DNA from: Legionella taurinensis
Lineage (GTDB): Bacteria; Pseudomonadota; Gammaproteobacteria; Legionellales; Legionellaceae
Assembly (NCBI RefSeq): GCF_900452865.1
Contig: NZ_UGOZ01000001.1
Coordinates: forward strand, 1,860,001 to 1,924,000
Length of the DNA: 64,000 nucleotides
Reading direction: 5' to 3'
The first letter of the stretch is position 1. The number at the start of each line of letters is the position of its first letter. The notes below the pieces were generated by a model. It ran no database searches. It was not told the DNA's origin and saw only the letters and a list, made by a program, of their open reading frames with translations. This document shows, piece after piece, positions 1-8,313 of the stretch. The translations under genes and the position numbers were made by a program.

Positions 1-1
1 C

Positions 2-685
2 CCGCATTTACCGGACAAATCGACATCGGTAAAGGATTTTGCCCGCCGCAGTGTGACGTTATATGGAACGGTGGTGTACCCATTACACAGTAACAATGAC
101 AAGGATCCGGCCATTATTCAAGCCATTCAAGGATTTGGAAACAACACCAGCATTGACTATGAAGGAACGCCTGCCAATAAACTTTACCAGTTCGGCGGCC
201 AATTCCTTGAGGCGATTATGCTCAATGAATTCAGCCATACCACTGAATTTAAACAGTCGGGTAAACAGGGAATACAACCCGGTCTGGTCAAAGGCCATAT
301 TAACTGGACGAAAGTAAACAGTAAAATAGTCGGTCAGGTCACGCTTGATGTACTGACTTTCAACCAATGCGATCTTGACAACAAGGACGCCATGCCAACA
401 TTTTATGCCATAGGCAGCGATGGGATTTCCTTACTGGAAATCAATGACGATGAACTGGAGCTCGTGAATAAACGTTGCACTGATGAAGTCAGCCGCGCTA
501 CCAACGGTCAGGTCGTTCCAATTTGTACCTTATCCGCAACACTGTCCATGCCAGTGGATACCACCACAGGCAAGCATTACCTTAAGGTGAGCGCTTTCAC
601 TGTGCGATTTAATACCGACGAACTGCGCTCAACCCGTGAATACGATTTCAGGAAAGCCTTTGGGAACCGAAACGATTTCTGTTAA
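2..685 (+). CDS. Hypothetical protein, 5' end outside window
   Basis: The reading frame is already open at the left window edge, so the GTG at 53 is probably an internal codon and the gene is 5'-truncated. About 227 codons are visible and the C-terminus is complete (ends ...NRNDFC). No family is recognised. The visible part is polar, has no membrane segment or repeat, and holds four cysteines (in FNQCDL, NKRCTD, VPICTL and the last residue). It converges on the next gene with only about 8 bases between the stop codons and no terminator hairpin there. Function unknown. Confidence 0.6.
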   Translation, partial: PHLPDKSTSVKDFARRSVTLYGTVVYPLHSNNDKDPAIIQAIQGFGNNTSIDYEGTPANKLYQFGGQFLEAIMLNEFSHTTEFKQSGKQGIQPGLVKGHINWTKVNSKIVGQVTLDVLTFNQCDLDNKDAMPTFYAIGSDGISLLEINDDELELVNKRCTDEVSRATNGQVVPICTLSATLSMPVDTTTGKHYLKVSAFTVRFNTDELRSTREYDFRKAFGNRNDFC

Positions 686-693
686 CGCCTGAC

Positions 694-1824
694 TTACCCT
701 TTCCCTGAACGAGTGTGCGACGAGGTTAGCTCACTGTCTGCCTCGCTTGGTCTCGGATCATCGGCGTGCTTAAATACACCGACATGGGATAACTGCCTGG
801 CAGAAACTCGATCGCTCGCTTTAGGCGTTACATCCTCCTTGAGCGCGTTGACCTCTTCCCGATCATGCCGTTTGGCTTTTTCCTTGCCTTTAGCCGTGGG
901 CGGTCCTTCAAATTCCTCATCCTCTGCTTCAGGGCTTTGTTGAGAAGCAGAATCCAAGTCGCTGGTGATGTCGTCCTCGGACACATCCAATTCGTCTGCA
1001 AGCGTCTCAAAACGCTCTAAATCAACAATGGCTTCGGAAAAAAGAGAAAGTTCTGCTTTGACACTGGCACTGATTGTTTCGGGAAAATACTTCGCCAGCG
1101 TGCGCCTGCCCACAGCGACGGGGAAATCGATTTCTATCAGGTATTCCCCATCGTCTCCCTGAATCAGGGCGCCGGTTTCTTCTTCATACACCCGTGAGAG
1201 AGCAAAATTCTGCGGGCTTAACTTGGGCCTGACTAACAGTTCCGAGCGGAGACTGTTTTCACGGGCATCGAGGTAATGCAGGAGTTCCTTTTCAAAGAGC
1301 GGAAAATCACTTTCATTGATTCGTAGGGTTACGATTTCTTTTTGTTTATAAAATTTAGACGATAAATACTCATCCAGGTTGCTATACATGGCCCTAAAGC
1401 GTGTCGCCTCAGTCTGGCTATGAAACAAAACCCCTTTACCCACAGTGGCCTTGCTGGCTTCGTCATCATCAGTGACCAACCATAATTTAACCAGAGGACC
1501 GGCATAATTGCTTTGGGCATTTTTCTTCATCTGCGGTTGTTTTGCACTGTCTATGCCTTCATAGAAGCGGCCATTGTTTTTACCCACATTGGCAATCCCA
1601 TTATGAATTTCCTTGACGGTATGCGTGCTAATATTCATTAAAGTCAGGCTGGGATTTACCATGCCTTTGCTGAATCCAGCCCCCGCCAGTGCAACCATGG
1701 GCGCGGCCTTAAGCAGTTTTTGTGACGCCGAAACCAAATCGCTGACTTCCCGGTCCCTGAATCGTTGACGTTGCGTATTTTCATTAAGCCATGCCGTGCT
1801 TAAGTACACTTCTACCATTTTCAT
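694..1824 (-). CDS. Hypothetical protein with acidic/charged C-terminal tail, possible Dot/Icm substrate
   Basis: The protein has 376 aa and no recognised family. Residues 1-270 look folded. From about residue 280 the chain turns hydrophilic and rich in Asp, Glu, Ser and Lys (for example EAEDEEFEGPPTAKGKEKAK), which looks disordered. There is no signal peptide; one weakly hydrophobic stretch (APMVALAGAGFS, about 40-52) is too short to be a clear membrane helix. Start ATG at 1824 follows a weak GGGTATCC ribosome site. An AT-rich direct repeat lies 22-54 bases upstream. An acidic tail is common in Dot/Icm effectors, but the effector call is inference only. Confidence 0.55.
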   Translation of the reverse strand: MKMVEVYLSTAWLNENTQRQRFRDREVSDLVSASQKLLKAAPMVALAGAGFSKGMVNPSLTLMNISTHTVKEIHNGIANVGKNNGRFYEGIDSAKQPQMKKNAQSNYAGPLVKLWLVTDDDEASKATVGKGVLFHSQTEATRFRAMYSNLDEYLSSKFYKQKEIVTLRINESDFPLFEKELLHYLDARENSLRSELLVRPKLSPQNFALSRVYEEETGALIQGDDGEYLIEIDFPVAVGRRTLAKYFPETISASVKAELSLFSEAIVDLERFETLADELDVSEDDITSDLDSASQQSPEAEDEEFEGPPTAKGKEKAKRHDREEVNALKEDVTPKASDRVSARQLSHVGVFKHADDPRPSEADSELTSSHTRSGKG

Positions 1825-1845
1825 GAGGATACCCTTTAAAATAAC

Positions 1846-1878
1846 TGTATAAATTTAATTATACATGTATAAATTTAA
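1846..1878. promoter_or_regulatory. 13-bp direct repeat, operator-like
   Basis: TGTATAAATTTAA occurs at 1846-1858 and again at 1866-1878, exactly 20 bp apart (two helical turns). On the minus strand a TATAAT sequence (1863-1858) lies between the copies and could be the -10 of the gene starting at 1824, although no good -35 was found. Same-face direct repeats of this kind fit a dimeric response-regulator or activator site; the regulator is unknown. Confidence 0.4.
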
Positions 1879-1964
1879 AACTAAGGCGACAGATAAAAAA
1901 CTTGAACAAAAATTTACACTTTACAAAGGCTTAGGCGGGGGGAAAATGGGAGAAAAATAAATCG

Positions 1965-2927
1965 TTAAGGCAATTTGCTGACATGACTGTAATAAAGATC
2001 GCCAAGTCTTTCTACAAATTCAAGCGACAACTCGAAGTTATGACGGCTGACGTGTTCAATGTTTAAGCCCAAAGGCACCTGAATTTTTTCCTTGTGCATG
2101 AATTGCAGAATTTCAAGGAGATTATTGGTGGCAATTTTCAGGGAACGCCAGCCAATGCCGATGTCGGCTTTAAATAACTCATCCTCCACGGTTTTGGGAA
2201 TAAAAACCCCAAGCCAGCGTAAAAAATGAAGATCCTTGTGACTGGAAACCGGAGCGAAACTTAAAAAAATGCGTTTGGGCTCAATCCCTTCCTCTCGGCA
2301 GGCGTAAGCATAATCGCGCAATAAAAATTTCATACTGATGGGATCATAGATGATTTGACTGGTGAAAAATTCCATGCCATTTAAGCTTTTAGCCAGGAGA
2401 CGATGGGGTTCATCCCTGACGGCGTCATGAGAGCGCCGGGTTTGAATGGTGATGCCGCCGCAAAACAGGTCTTTGGTATAGTGAGTACGGATGTATTGCA
2501 GCATCTCAATCACCGAAGGGCCGATGTAGTCAATCTTGCTGCTGCTTCCGCCAACCAGAATGAGCGCTCGAAGATTCGTCTGATTCGCAGAGTGTTCAAG
2601 CCATGCCTTCTGCTCCTCCCAGCCCTCATAAACCGTGCAGTGATTGAGAACCACATTGATGTTGCGATAAGCCTGCTCCAGCCGTTCTGCAAAATGACGC
2701 GGATCCATTTTTGGAACAAATTCATCCGTGCGTTGCTCCCCCTTATTCTCATCTCTGATTTCAGGAATATTAACGCCATCGATGTTCACTGGCGTACTGG
2801 TTAACAAATCAATGGCACAATCAATGTAGGCATCAGTATTGGCTGCCTTTTCGCCCGTCGGCGGCAACAATTCATAAAAAATCACCGGCTGCGAAGCCTC
2901 CATAATTTTGTCGCGAAGCGTCTTCAT
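1965..2927 (-). CDS. Methylenetetrahydrofolate reductase-like protein
   Basis: The protein has 320 aa and the look of a MetF-type TIM barrel: an N-terminal FYELLPPTGEKAANTDAY segment like the EFFPP start of the family, NIDGVNIPEIRDE, a central RALILVGGSS, and late GIEPKRIFLSFAP. MetF makes 5-methyl-tetrahydrofolate with FAD, which is the methyl donor of MetE. The gene starts 12 bases after the metE stop, so the two are an operon and the pairing supports the call. The sequence is divergent from the textbook MetF, so a related folate-barrel enzyme acting with MetE remains possible. Confidence 0.72.
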   Translation of the reverse strand: MKTLRDKIMEASQPVIFYELLPPTGEKAANTDAYIDCAIDLLTSTPVNIDGVNIPEIRDENKGEQRTDEFVPKMDPRHFAERLEQAYRNINVVLNHCTVYEGWEEQKAWLEHSANQTNLRALILVGGSSSKIDYIGPSVIEMLQYIRTHYTKDLFCGGITIQTRRSHDAVRDEPHRLLAKSLNGMEFFTSQIIYDPISMKFLLRDYAYACREEGIEPKRIFLSFAPVSSHKDLHFLRWLGVFIPKTVEDELFKADIGIGWRSLKIATNNLLEILQFMHKEKIQVPLGLNIEHVSRHNFELSLEFVERLGDLYYSHVSKLP

Positions 2928-2939
2928 ACCGCTACCCCG

Positions 2940-5219
2940 CTATCGGCTGTTGAGAAATTGTTGCCGCACACGTTTTGCAGCCTCCACCATGTTCGCTAAT
3001 GCGGTGTTCACTTCCGACCAACCCCGTGTTTTCAAGCCGCAATCGGGATTGACCCACAGGCGCTCAACCGGAATCAATGCGGCCGCCCGGTCAATGAGCT
3101 GCATCATTTCCTCCACCGTCGGAATGCGCGGCGAATGGATGTCATAAACCCCGGGGCCAATGGCATTGGGGTAGGAAAAATGTTTAAAGGCATCGAGAAG
3201 CTCCATCTTTGAACGCGATGTTTCAATGGAAATGACATCGGCATCCAGGGCTGCGATGGCTTCAATCACGTCATTGAATTCGGAATAGCACATGTGCGTG
3301 TGAATCTGCGTGCTCTCTTTCACCCCACCCGCGGTCAACTTAAAGCAGCGCACAGCTTCCGTCAGGTACTCCTCCCAGTGACGGCGGCGCAACGGCAATC
3401 CTTCGCGAAAGGCAGGCTCGTCAATCTGAATCACCCCAATGCCGGCCTGCTCCAAATCCATCACTTCATCGCGTAATACCAGGGCTAACTGGCGGGCAGT
3501 GTCACCAATCGGTTGATCATCACGCACAAATGACCACATCAGAATAGTAATCGGGCCGGTAAGCATGCCTTTGACGGGTTTATTGGTCAACGATTGCGCG
3601 TACTGGCTCCAAGGAACGGTCATGGTCTCTGAACGGGAAACATCCCCATAAATGACAGGCGGCTTCACGCAACGGGAGCCATAGCTTTGCACCCAGCCAT
3701 GCTCTGTGGAGGCAAACCCTTGAAGCTGATCGCCAAAATACTCCACCATGTCCGCACGCTCAGCCTCACCGTGAACCAGCACATCCAGGCCCAACGCATC
3801 CTGACGGTGAATGACGTCACGGATGACCTCCTTCAAACCGTTTTCGTAATCAGCAAGACTAATCCTGTCCTGCTTAAAATCATGACGCAGCCTGCGGATT
3901 TCAGGTGTCTGTGGGAACGAGCCGATGGTGGTGGTCGGCAATATTGGCAACGGCATGGCGCGCTGTTGCGCGACCTGCCTTTCAGGGTAAGGAGGGCGTT
4001 CGGTATTCAGATCGCCCAAGGTGGTAAGACGTGCCTGAACCCCGGGGTTATGAATCAGGGAGGAGGTCTGCTTTTGCTCCATGGCGCGTTGATTGTCGGC
4101 CAGAACGGCTTTGACCACATCCCACCCTTCGTTAAATCCACGCGCCAGACTGGCAAGCTCCAGGCATTTTTGTTTGGTAAAGGCCAACCAGGATTTAACC
4201 TTAAGATCGAGGGATGTTTCCAAATCCAGATCCATGGGGGAATGCAGGAAGGAACAGGATCCCCCTATCCATAACCGTGATTGCAAGTGCTCATGCAGCG
4301 GCTCTAAAAACTGTTTAGCCTTCATCAGGTCGGTTTTCCAGATGTTGCGGCCATTGACAATGCCGACGGAAAGACAGGTATCCGGCTGCAGACGCTGCAT
4401 CAGCGCCTTGACCTGCTCAGGCGCCGTTACGGCATCGACATGCAATCCACTGACCGGTAAACGGCAGATCCAGTCACCGTTTTCCTCCACCCCTCCAAAA
4501 TAGGTTGTAAGCATCAGCTTACAACCACCGGATTGAAGGCTGTCATAAGCCTGCATGAACGCATGCTGCCAGGCTAAGGGGAGATCCAGAACCAGAATGG
4601 GTTCGTCCAGTTGTACCCAGCTTACGTTTCTGGCACTCAATTCAGACAGCAGGTGCTGGTAGGCGTCAAGCAAAGCCGGCAACAGCGTCAGCTTATCAAA
4701 TGCAGGGTACGTTTTCCCCAGCCATAAATAACTCAAAGGCCCGGGGATAACGACTTTGACAGGATAATGGTGAGCCTCTGCCTCGTCGATCTCCGCAAAA
4801 AGCCGTCTGGTGTTGACCACAAAGGATTGATGGGGTGAAAACTCCGGCACAATGTAATGGTAATTGGTATTGAACCATTTGGTCATTTCACAGGCGGCAA
4901 TGGGCTTGTCCGGTGATGAGCAGCCTCTGGCCATGGCAAAACAGGTCGCCAGTTCCGTGCCAACATGCGCAAAACGGTCAGGAATAACCCCTAAAGTCAT
5001 CGACAGATCCAGCATGTGGTCATACCAGGAAAAATCACCAACAGTTACCCAATGAAGACCAGCCTGGGACTGCATCTGCCAGTTTTCCTGGCGTATCATC
5101 CTGCCCGCCGCTAAAAGATCCGCTTCCGAGAGCGTCCCCTTCCAATAGGATTCAACAGCAAATTTCATTTGACGGCTGCATCCAATGCGTGGAAACCCAA
5201 GGCAGTGCGCTGTGATCAT
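2940..5219 (-). CDS. metE: Cobalamin-independent methionine synthase (homocysteine methyltransferase)
   Basis: MetE transfers the methyl group of 5-methyl-tetrahydrofolate (polyglutamate) to homocysteine in the cytoplasm. The protein has 759 aa, matching the family (about 755). The N-terminal half begins LGFPRIG. The C-terminal catalytic half begins near TTIGSFPQTPEIRR and holds the zinc ligands HxC in HTHMCYSEF and the later Cys in WVNPDCGLKTR, plus VIQIDEPAFREG and IETSRSKMELL. The frame extends 16 codons upstream, but ATG at 5219 follows AGGGAGA at the right spacing. It is first in the metE/MetF-like pair, downstream of the AraC-type gene on the same strand. Confidence 0.96.
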   Translation of the reverse strand: MITAHCLGFPRIGCSRQMKFAVESYWKGTLSEADLLAAGRMIRQENWQMQSQAGLHWVTVGDFSWYDHMLDLSMTLGVIPDRFAHVGTELATCFAMARGCSSPDKPIAACEMTKWFNTNYHYIVPEFSPHQSFVVNTRRLFAEIDEAEAHHYPVKVVIPGPLSYLWLGKTYPAFDKLTLLPALLDAYQHLLSELSARNVSWVQLDEPILVLDLPLAWQHAFMQAYDSLQSGGCKLMLTTYFGGVEENGDWICRLPVSGLHVDAVTAPEQVKALMQRLQPDTCLSVGIVNGRNIWKTDLMKAKQFLEPLHEHLQSRLWIGGSCSFLHSPMDLDLETSLDLKVKSWLAFTKQKCLELASLARGFNEGWDVVKAVLADNQRAMEQKQTSSLIHNPGVQARLTTLGDLNTERPPYPERQVAQQRAMPLPILPTTTIGSFPQTPEIRRLRHDFKQDRISLADYENGLKEVIRDVIHRQDALGLDVLVHGEAERADMVEYFGDQLQGFASTEHGWVQSYGSRCVKPPVIYGDVSRSETMTVPWSQYAQSLTNKPVKGMLTGPITILMWSFVRDDQPIGDTARQLALVLRDEVMDLEQAGIGVIQIDEPAFREGLPLRRRHWEEYLTEAVRCFKLTAGGVKESTQIHTHMCYSEFNDVIEAIAALDADVISIETSRSKMELLDAFKHFSYPNAIGPGVYDIHSPRIPTVEEMMQLIDRAAALIPVERLWVNPDCGLKTRGWSEVNTALANMVEAAKRVRQQFLNSR

Positions 5220-5238
5220 TGACTTCTCCCTGTAATAA

Positions 5239-5257
5239 CCCCATGAGTCGGATGGGG
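5239..5257 (-). promoter_or_regulatory. Inverted repeat in metE leader
   Basis: CCCCAT and ATGGGG are separated by 7 bases, ending about 20 bases before the metE start codon and next to its ribosome site. It could form a small hairpin in the leader or be a protein site. No SAM or cobalamin riboswitch fold was recognised. Confidence 0.3.
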
Positions 5258-5300
5258 AGTACCTCATTTAACTTTAGACGATTAAAAACAGGATGCAGTA

Positions 5301-5344
5301 AAAATCGCGATTTTGCAGGCAGGCATCCCCCGCTTCACAGCGGG
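5301..5344 (-). terminator. Hairpin and AT-flanked palindrome between araC-type gene and metE
   Basis: On the minus strand, 12 bases past the regulator's stop, CCCGCT-GTGA-AGCGGG (5344-5329) forms a 6-bp stem with a tetraloop. Further on is the perfect palindrome AAAATCGCGATTTT (5314-5301) followed by one more T. Together they may end the regulator transcript; the second element could equally be an operator for metE. The stems are short, so this is a tentative call. Confidence 0.35.
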
Positions 5345-5355
5345 AGACCTTAAGG

Positions 5356-6201
5356 TCATTTCAATAAAAGCCAACACTCCGTTAACAGTTCGGTTTCAGC
5401 CACTTCATGGTCAAAATTGTAGTAACAAAAGACGCAGGGCAAATCACCCAGCTGCTCGCCGCTGGCAGGCAGCCAGTCCCGGTAAAGCGCATACACGGTA
5501 TCGCCGATGCTATCACGTGAGCCATAATGCATAGCCGACGCATAACGCCCTTGCGGCAGATACTTTTCAACTACCCCCTCAAGCATTAATGAGTCAGGAA
5601 CCTTGATGCCTAAATCCAGACGAAACTCAGAAGGCGGGGTGATTTTTGGATCATCATAGCCCAAGGCGAAAGCCTCACCGGGTTTTGGTTTTACATTGAT
5701 CACCTGTGCTTTGGCCCAGGTCACCAGTTGATTGACGCTTTCCCCAACGCGCCGAGGATCGCCGCGATGCTCCACAACCGCCAGGCGCGTGCGTGGAATG
5801 GTTTTAATGTCTACTTTCATATCAGTCAGGCCTCGTTCAGGCAAACAATACGGCGGCTCTTCCCAGTGGGACCATCCAGTTCCGAGGCGATATTGGCTCG
5901 GGCTAGAGCCGCAGGCCTTTTTGAATGCCCGGGTAAAGGCTTCGTGGGATTGGAAACCCGCATTGATTGCAATGGTTAAAATGGATTGTTGCTTGTCCAC
6001 AATCAGTTGATGGGCGGCCCGTTTCAGGCGCAGCCATTTAATGTATTGGGACAAGGACAACCCGGTAAAGACAGTAAATAAACGATGAAAATGGTATTTC
6101 GAAATACAGGACACTTCGCTTAATCGCTGAAGCGACAAGTCGTCATCCAGATGCCTGCCGATGTAGGCTATGGCTTTCTTAAGCCGGGTTTCGTATTTCA
6201 T
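5356..6201 (-). CDS. AraC-family regulator with C-terminal GyrI-like ligand-binding domain
   Basis: The protein has 281 aa. Residues 1-105 are the two helix-turn-helix motifs of AraC/XylS proteins (LSLQRLSEVSCISKYHFHRLF and ILTIAINAGFQSHEAFTRAFKKACGSSPSQYR). Residues from about 125 to 281 (MKVDIKTIPRTRLAVVEHRGDP..., ending TELLTECWLLLK) are a GyrI-like/AraC effector-binding domain that senses small molecules. This DNA-binding-first order is that of Rob and SoxS-related regulators of drug response. It is divergent from the effector-like gene at 6356 and upstream of metE. The target is unknown. Confidence 0.9.
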   Translation of the reverse strand: MKYETRLKKAIAYIGRHLDDDLSLQRLSEVSCISKYHFHRLFTVFTGLSLSQYIKWLRLKRAAHQLIVDKQQSILTIAINAGFQSHEAFTRAFKKACGSSPSQYRLGTGWSHWEEPPYCLPERGLTDMKVDIKTIPRTRLAVVEHRGDPRRVGESVNQLVTWAKAQVINVKPKPGEAFALGYDDPKITPPSEFRLDLGIKVPDSLMLEGVVEKYLPQGRYASAMHYGSRDSIGDTVYALYRDWLPASGEQLGDLPCVFCYYNFDHEVAETELLTECWLLLK

Positions 6202-6355
6202 GTTTCACTTTCAGTTTGTTACCATCAAACACTAGACTAACGTGCGGCCTTCTGTCTTATTTGACCATTTTTGCTTAAATTTGCAATTCCTGTTGACAAG
6301 TCGGAAATAAAATAATTTGCTGTATAATGTTTTTTTTTCAGGGAACGAGGTGAGT

Positions 6356-8248
6356 ATGAATTCTTCAGCCAATATCATGGTGCGGGTAGAGCAGGACAAA
6401 AAAAACTATTATCCAGAGGCCATCGTGAAATGGCAAAAAAAACTTAAGGATAATAAGGAAAGTCTGGAATCCGCTTTACGCAGTAACATGAATACACTGA
6501 CTAATCCAGCGTTGAGCAGCGAGGAAGTCGAAGACCGTATCAAGAAGATAATGGCCATTCTCGCCGCGCCAACCTCCGCCATGCCGGAAATGATTGCCGA
6601 TAACGTCGATGATTTATGCAGACGCTTAAACGAACTGGTTGATCTTTACAGTCAGATGCAACCAAGCTACATCTCGAAAATAGGCATCCTCTCCAGCCTT
6701 CGGGAAACCATTAAAAGCCACTTAAATACTGTCGGCATTCGTGAAACCATCGATCCTGCCATCAATGCTTACCTGCATACCCAATCCCGGCTTTTGGCTG
6801 AACACATTGCCTACTTTCGTGCAGTTAAACAGGCCGAATGGGTTTCACAAACCAAAAAAAGCAACCCTAAGGCTTCGGTAGAGGTATTGATGCTTCATCG
6901 ACATGAAGTCTGCTCTACACTGAATAAAGGCATGGGATTGAAGGAGGACGCGGGCCTTGATGCCCTTACGCTCGGTGCGTCGCAATCCAACTTTAACTTA
7001 AACCTGGCCCAGCATTTCAAAACAACAGCACTCCATTATTTCACGTTATTTCAACCCATGGAAAAAGTTGAAATGAAAGTCTCTCCTGTCGCCCGCGCCT
7101 ATCAAACCGGCCTGTATGCCAGCTTTTCTCCCTCGGTCATCAATGAGGTCACTGTTGATCCGCATTATGCGGAAGTCCAATACGATACAACGTTCATAGC
7201 CAGTGGACGTGCATCGCGTCATTGTTCCGATATTGCAGCTGATTTTGAAAAAGAAGGCTATCGTGCGGGATTTACAGAAGATCATTTCATTCTGGGTGAA
7301 AACGGTTTGTCGTTTATGAAACGTCTTAATATCGCCTACAGCCGAATGGTTGGAAAAAAAACGAATTCGACGGATATGCGCATTGTCATGGGCCATGGCA
7401 CGATGAACATGCACCTGCTCAAACACCTTCGCTATCACACAGCCAGCCATAACATCCCCGCTGATCCGCCCACGCTGGATTTCGGCGGTTATTGTTTCCT
7501 GCTGATTACCCGACAAGAGGACCGCATCGTGTCCGTGGATTACAAGGGCAGTTTTGATCGCTATGGACAACAGGCCCAGGAAAAAAAACCGCTGACCTCA
7601 ATAAAAGCCCTTTCTGACACCGCCTACCTTGAGCGACTTGACAAAGAATACATTCCGCAGGCGATTACCCCGGAACTCAAGGCCAGCCTGTTATTTCATC
7701 GCTGCCTCCTCGACCCCAGTGAGGAAGCGGTCAAAACCGTATTTAAAAACCCGGATTTTGTTGATGTGATGCTGGACCACCTCAGTCTGCTGCTGGACTT
7801 CCATCAGCTGAACCCGTCTTTTTTCATCCTTAAAACGCTCACAGCAACCCAACTGCAACGTCTTGAGGAGCGTATAAAAAATGAGAGTGGATATTCCTTC
7901 ACTTCCTTCTTTGCTTCGGTCAAAAATGCAACCACCGGCAAGCCGCCTTCGCCTCAATTCCTGATTCTTAAAGAATTAACAAAAATTCTCGGAACAATGG
8001 AAAAAGAGAAAGAAAGCGGTGATTCGTTGTCGGTGTTGGAAGAATTGGGGAACAATTCGCTGACGACCTGCTATGAAGGCAAAGTAACCAATCTGTGCCG
8101 AGCCGTACGGGATTGGGCCATCTGGCGCAAACAAAACGAAAAAAAACCTCCATGTTCAAATGAAAAGGAAGAGAAAGAAGAAGAAAAAGAGGACGACAGC
8201 CATTCCTATGAGGAATCGCAAGCGTTGGATACGGTTTACAAAGGGTAA
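6356..8248 (+). CDS. Large cytosolic protein with acidic E-block tail, candidate Dot/Icm effector
   Basis: The protein has 630 aa from ATG 6356, which has GAGG five bases upstream; a 13-codon N-terminal extension of the frame is unlikely. It has no signal peptide or membrane segment. Residues 1-230 are mostly helical; the centre contains DMRIVMGHGTMNMHLLKHL and a segment FDFGG-like (LDFGGYCFLLITRQEDRIVSVDYKGS). The last 30 residues carry a run of glutamates and lysines (EKEEKEEEKEDD), the E-block often seen in Dot/Icm substrates. A TATAAT lies at 6323-6328. The enzyme class is not recognised; effector status is inference from the tail and context. Confidence 0.6.
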   Translation: MNSSANIMVRVEQDKKNYYPEAIVKWQKKLKDNKESLESALRSNMNTLTNPALSSEEVEDRIKKIMAILAAPTSAMPEMIADNVDDLCRRLNELVDLYSQMQPSYISKIGILSSLRETIKSHLNTVGIRETIDPAINAYLHTQSRLLAEHIAYFRAVKQAEWVSQTKKSNPKASVEVLMLHRHEVCSTLNKGMGLKEDAGLDALTLGASQSNFNLNLAQHFKTTALHYFTLFQPMEKVEMKVSPVARAYQTGLYASFSPSVINEVTVDPHYAEVQYDTTFIASGRASRHCSDIAADFEKEGYRAGFTEDHFILGENGLSFMKRLNIAYSRMVGKKTNSTDMRIVMGHGTMNMHLLKHLRYHTASHNIPADPPTLDFGGYCFLLITRQEDRIVSVDYKGSFDRYGQQAQEKKPLTSIKALSDTAYLERLDKEYIPQAITPELKASLLFHRCLLDPSEEAVKTVFKNPDFVDVMLDHLSLLLDFHQLNPSFFILKTLTATQLQRLEERIKNESGYSFTSFFASVKNATTGKPPSPQFLILKELTKILGTMEKEKESGDSLSVLEELGNNSLTTCYEGKVTNLCRAVRDWAIWRKQNEKKPPCSNEKEEKEEEKEDDSHSYEESQALDTVYKG

Positions 8249-8313
8249 GCTCGTCTCGTGTTAAACCCCTGGGTATCGACTATTATTGTTAAAAAGCATG
8301 ACGAGGATCATCC

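Noticed and set aside
3687..4274. Plus-strand 195-codon frame
   Set aside because: Antisense to metE, with no family match; metE motifs are clear on the other strand.
6293..6328. TTGACA and TATAAT upstream of the gene at 6356 as a classic promoter
   Set aside because: The gap is 24 bp, too long for sigma-70. The TATAAT may still be used with a weaker -35, so it is only mentioned in the gene entry.
7046..7570. Minus-strand 174-codon frame
   Set aside because: Shadow of the effector-like gene at 6356, which has the ribosome site and acidic tail.
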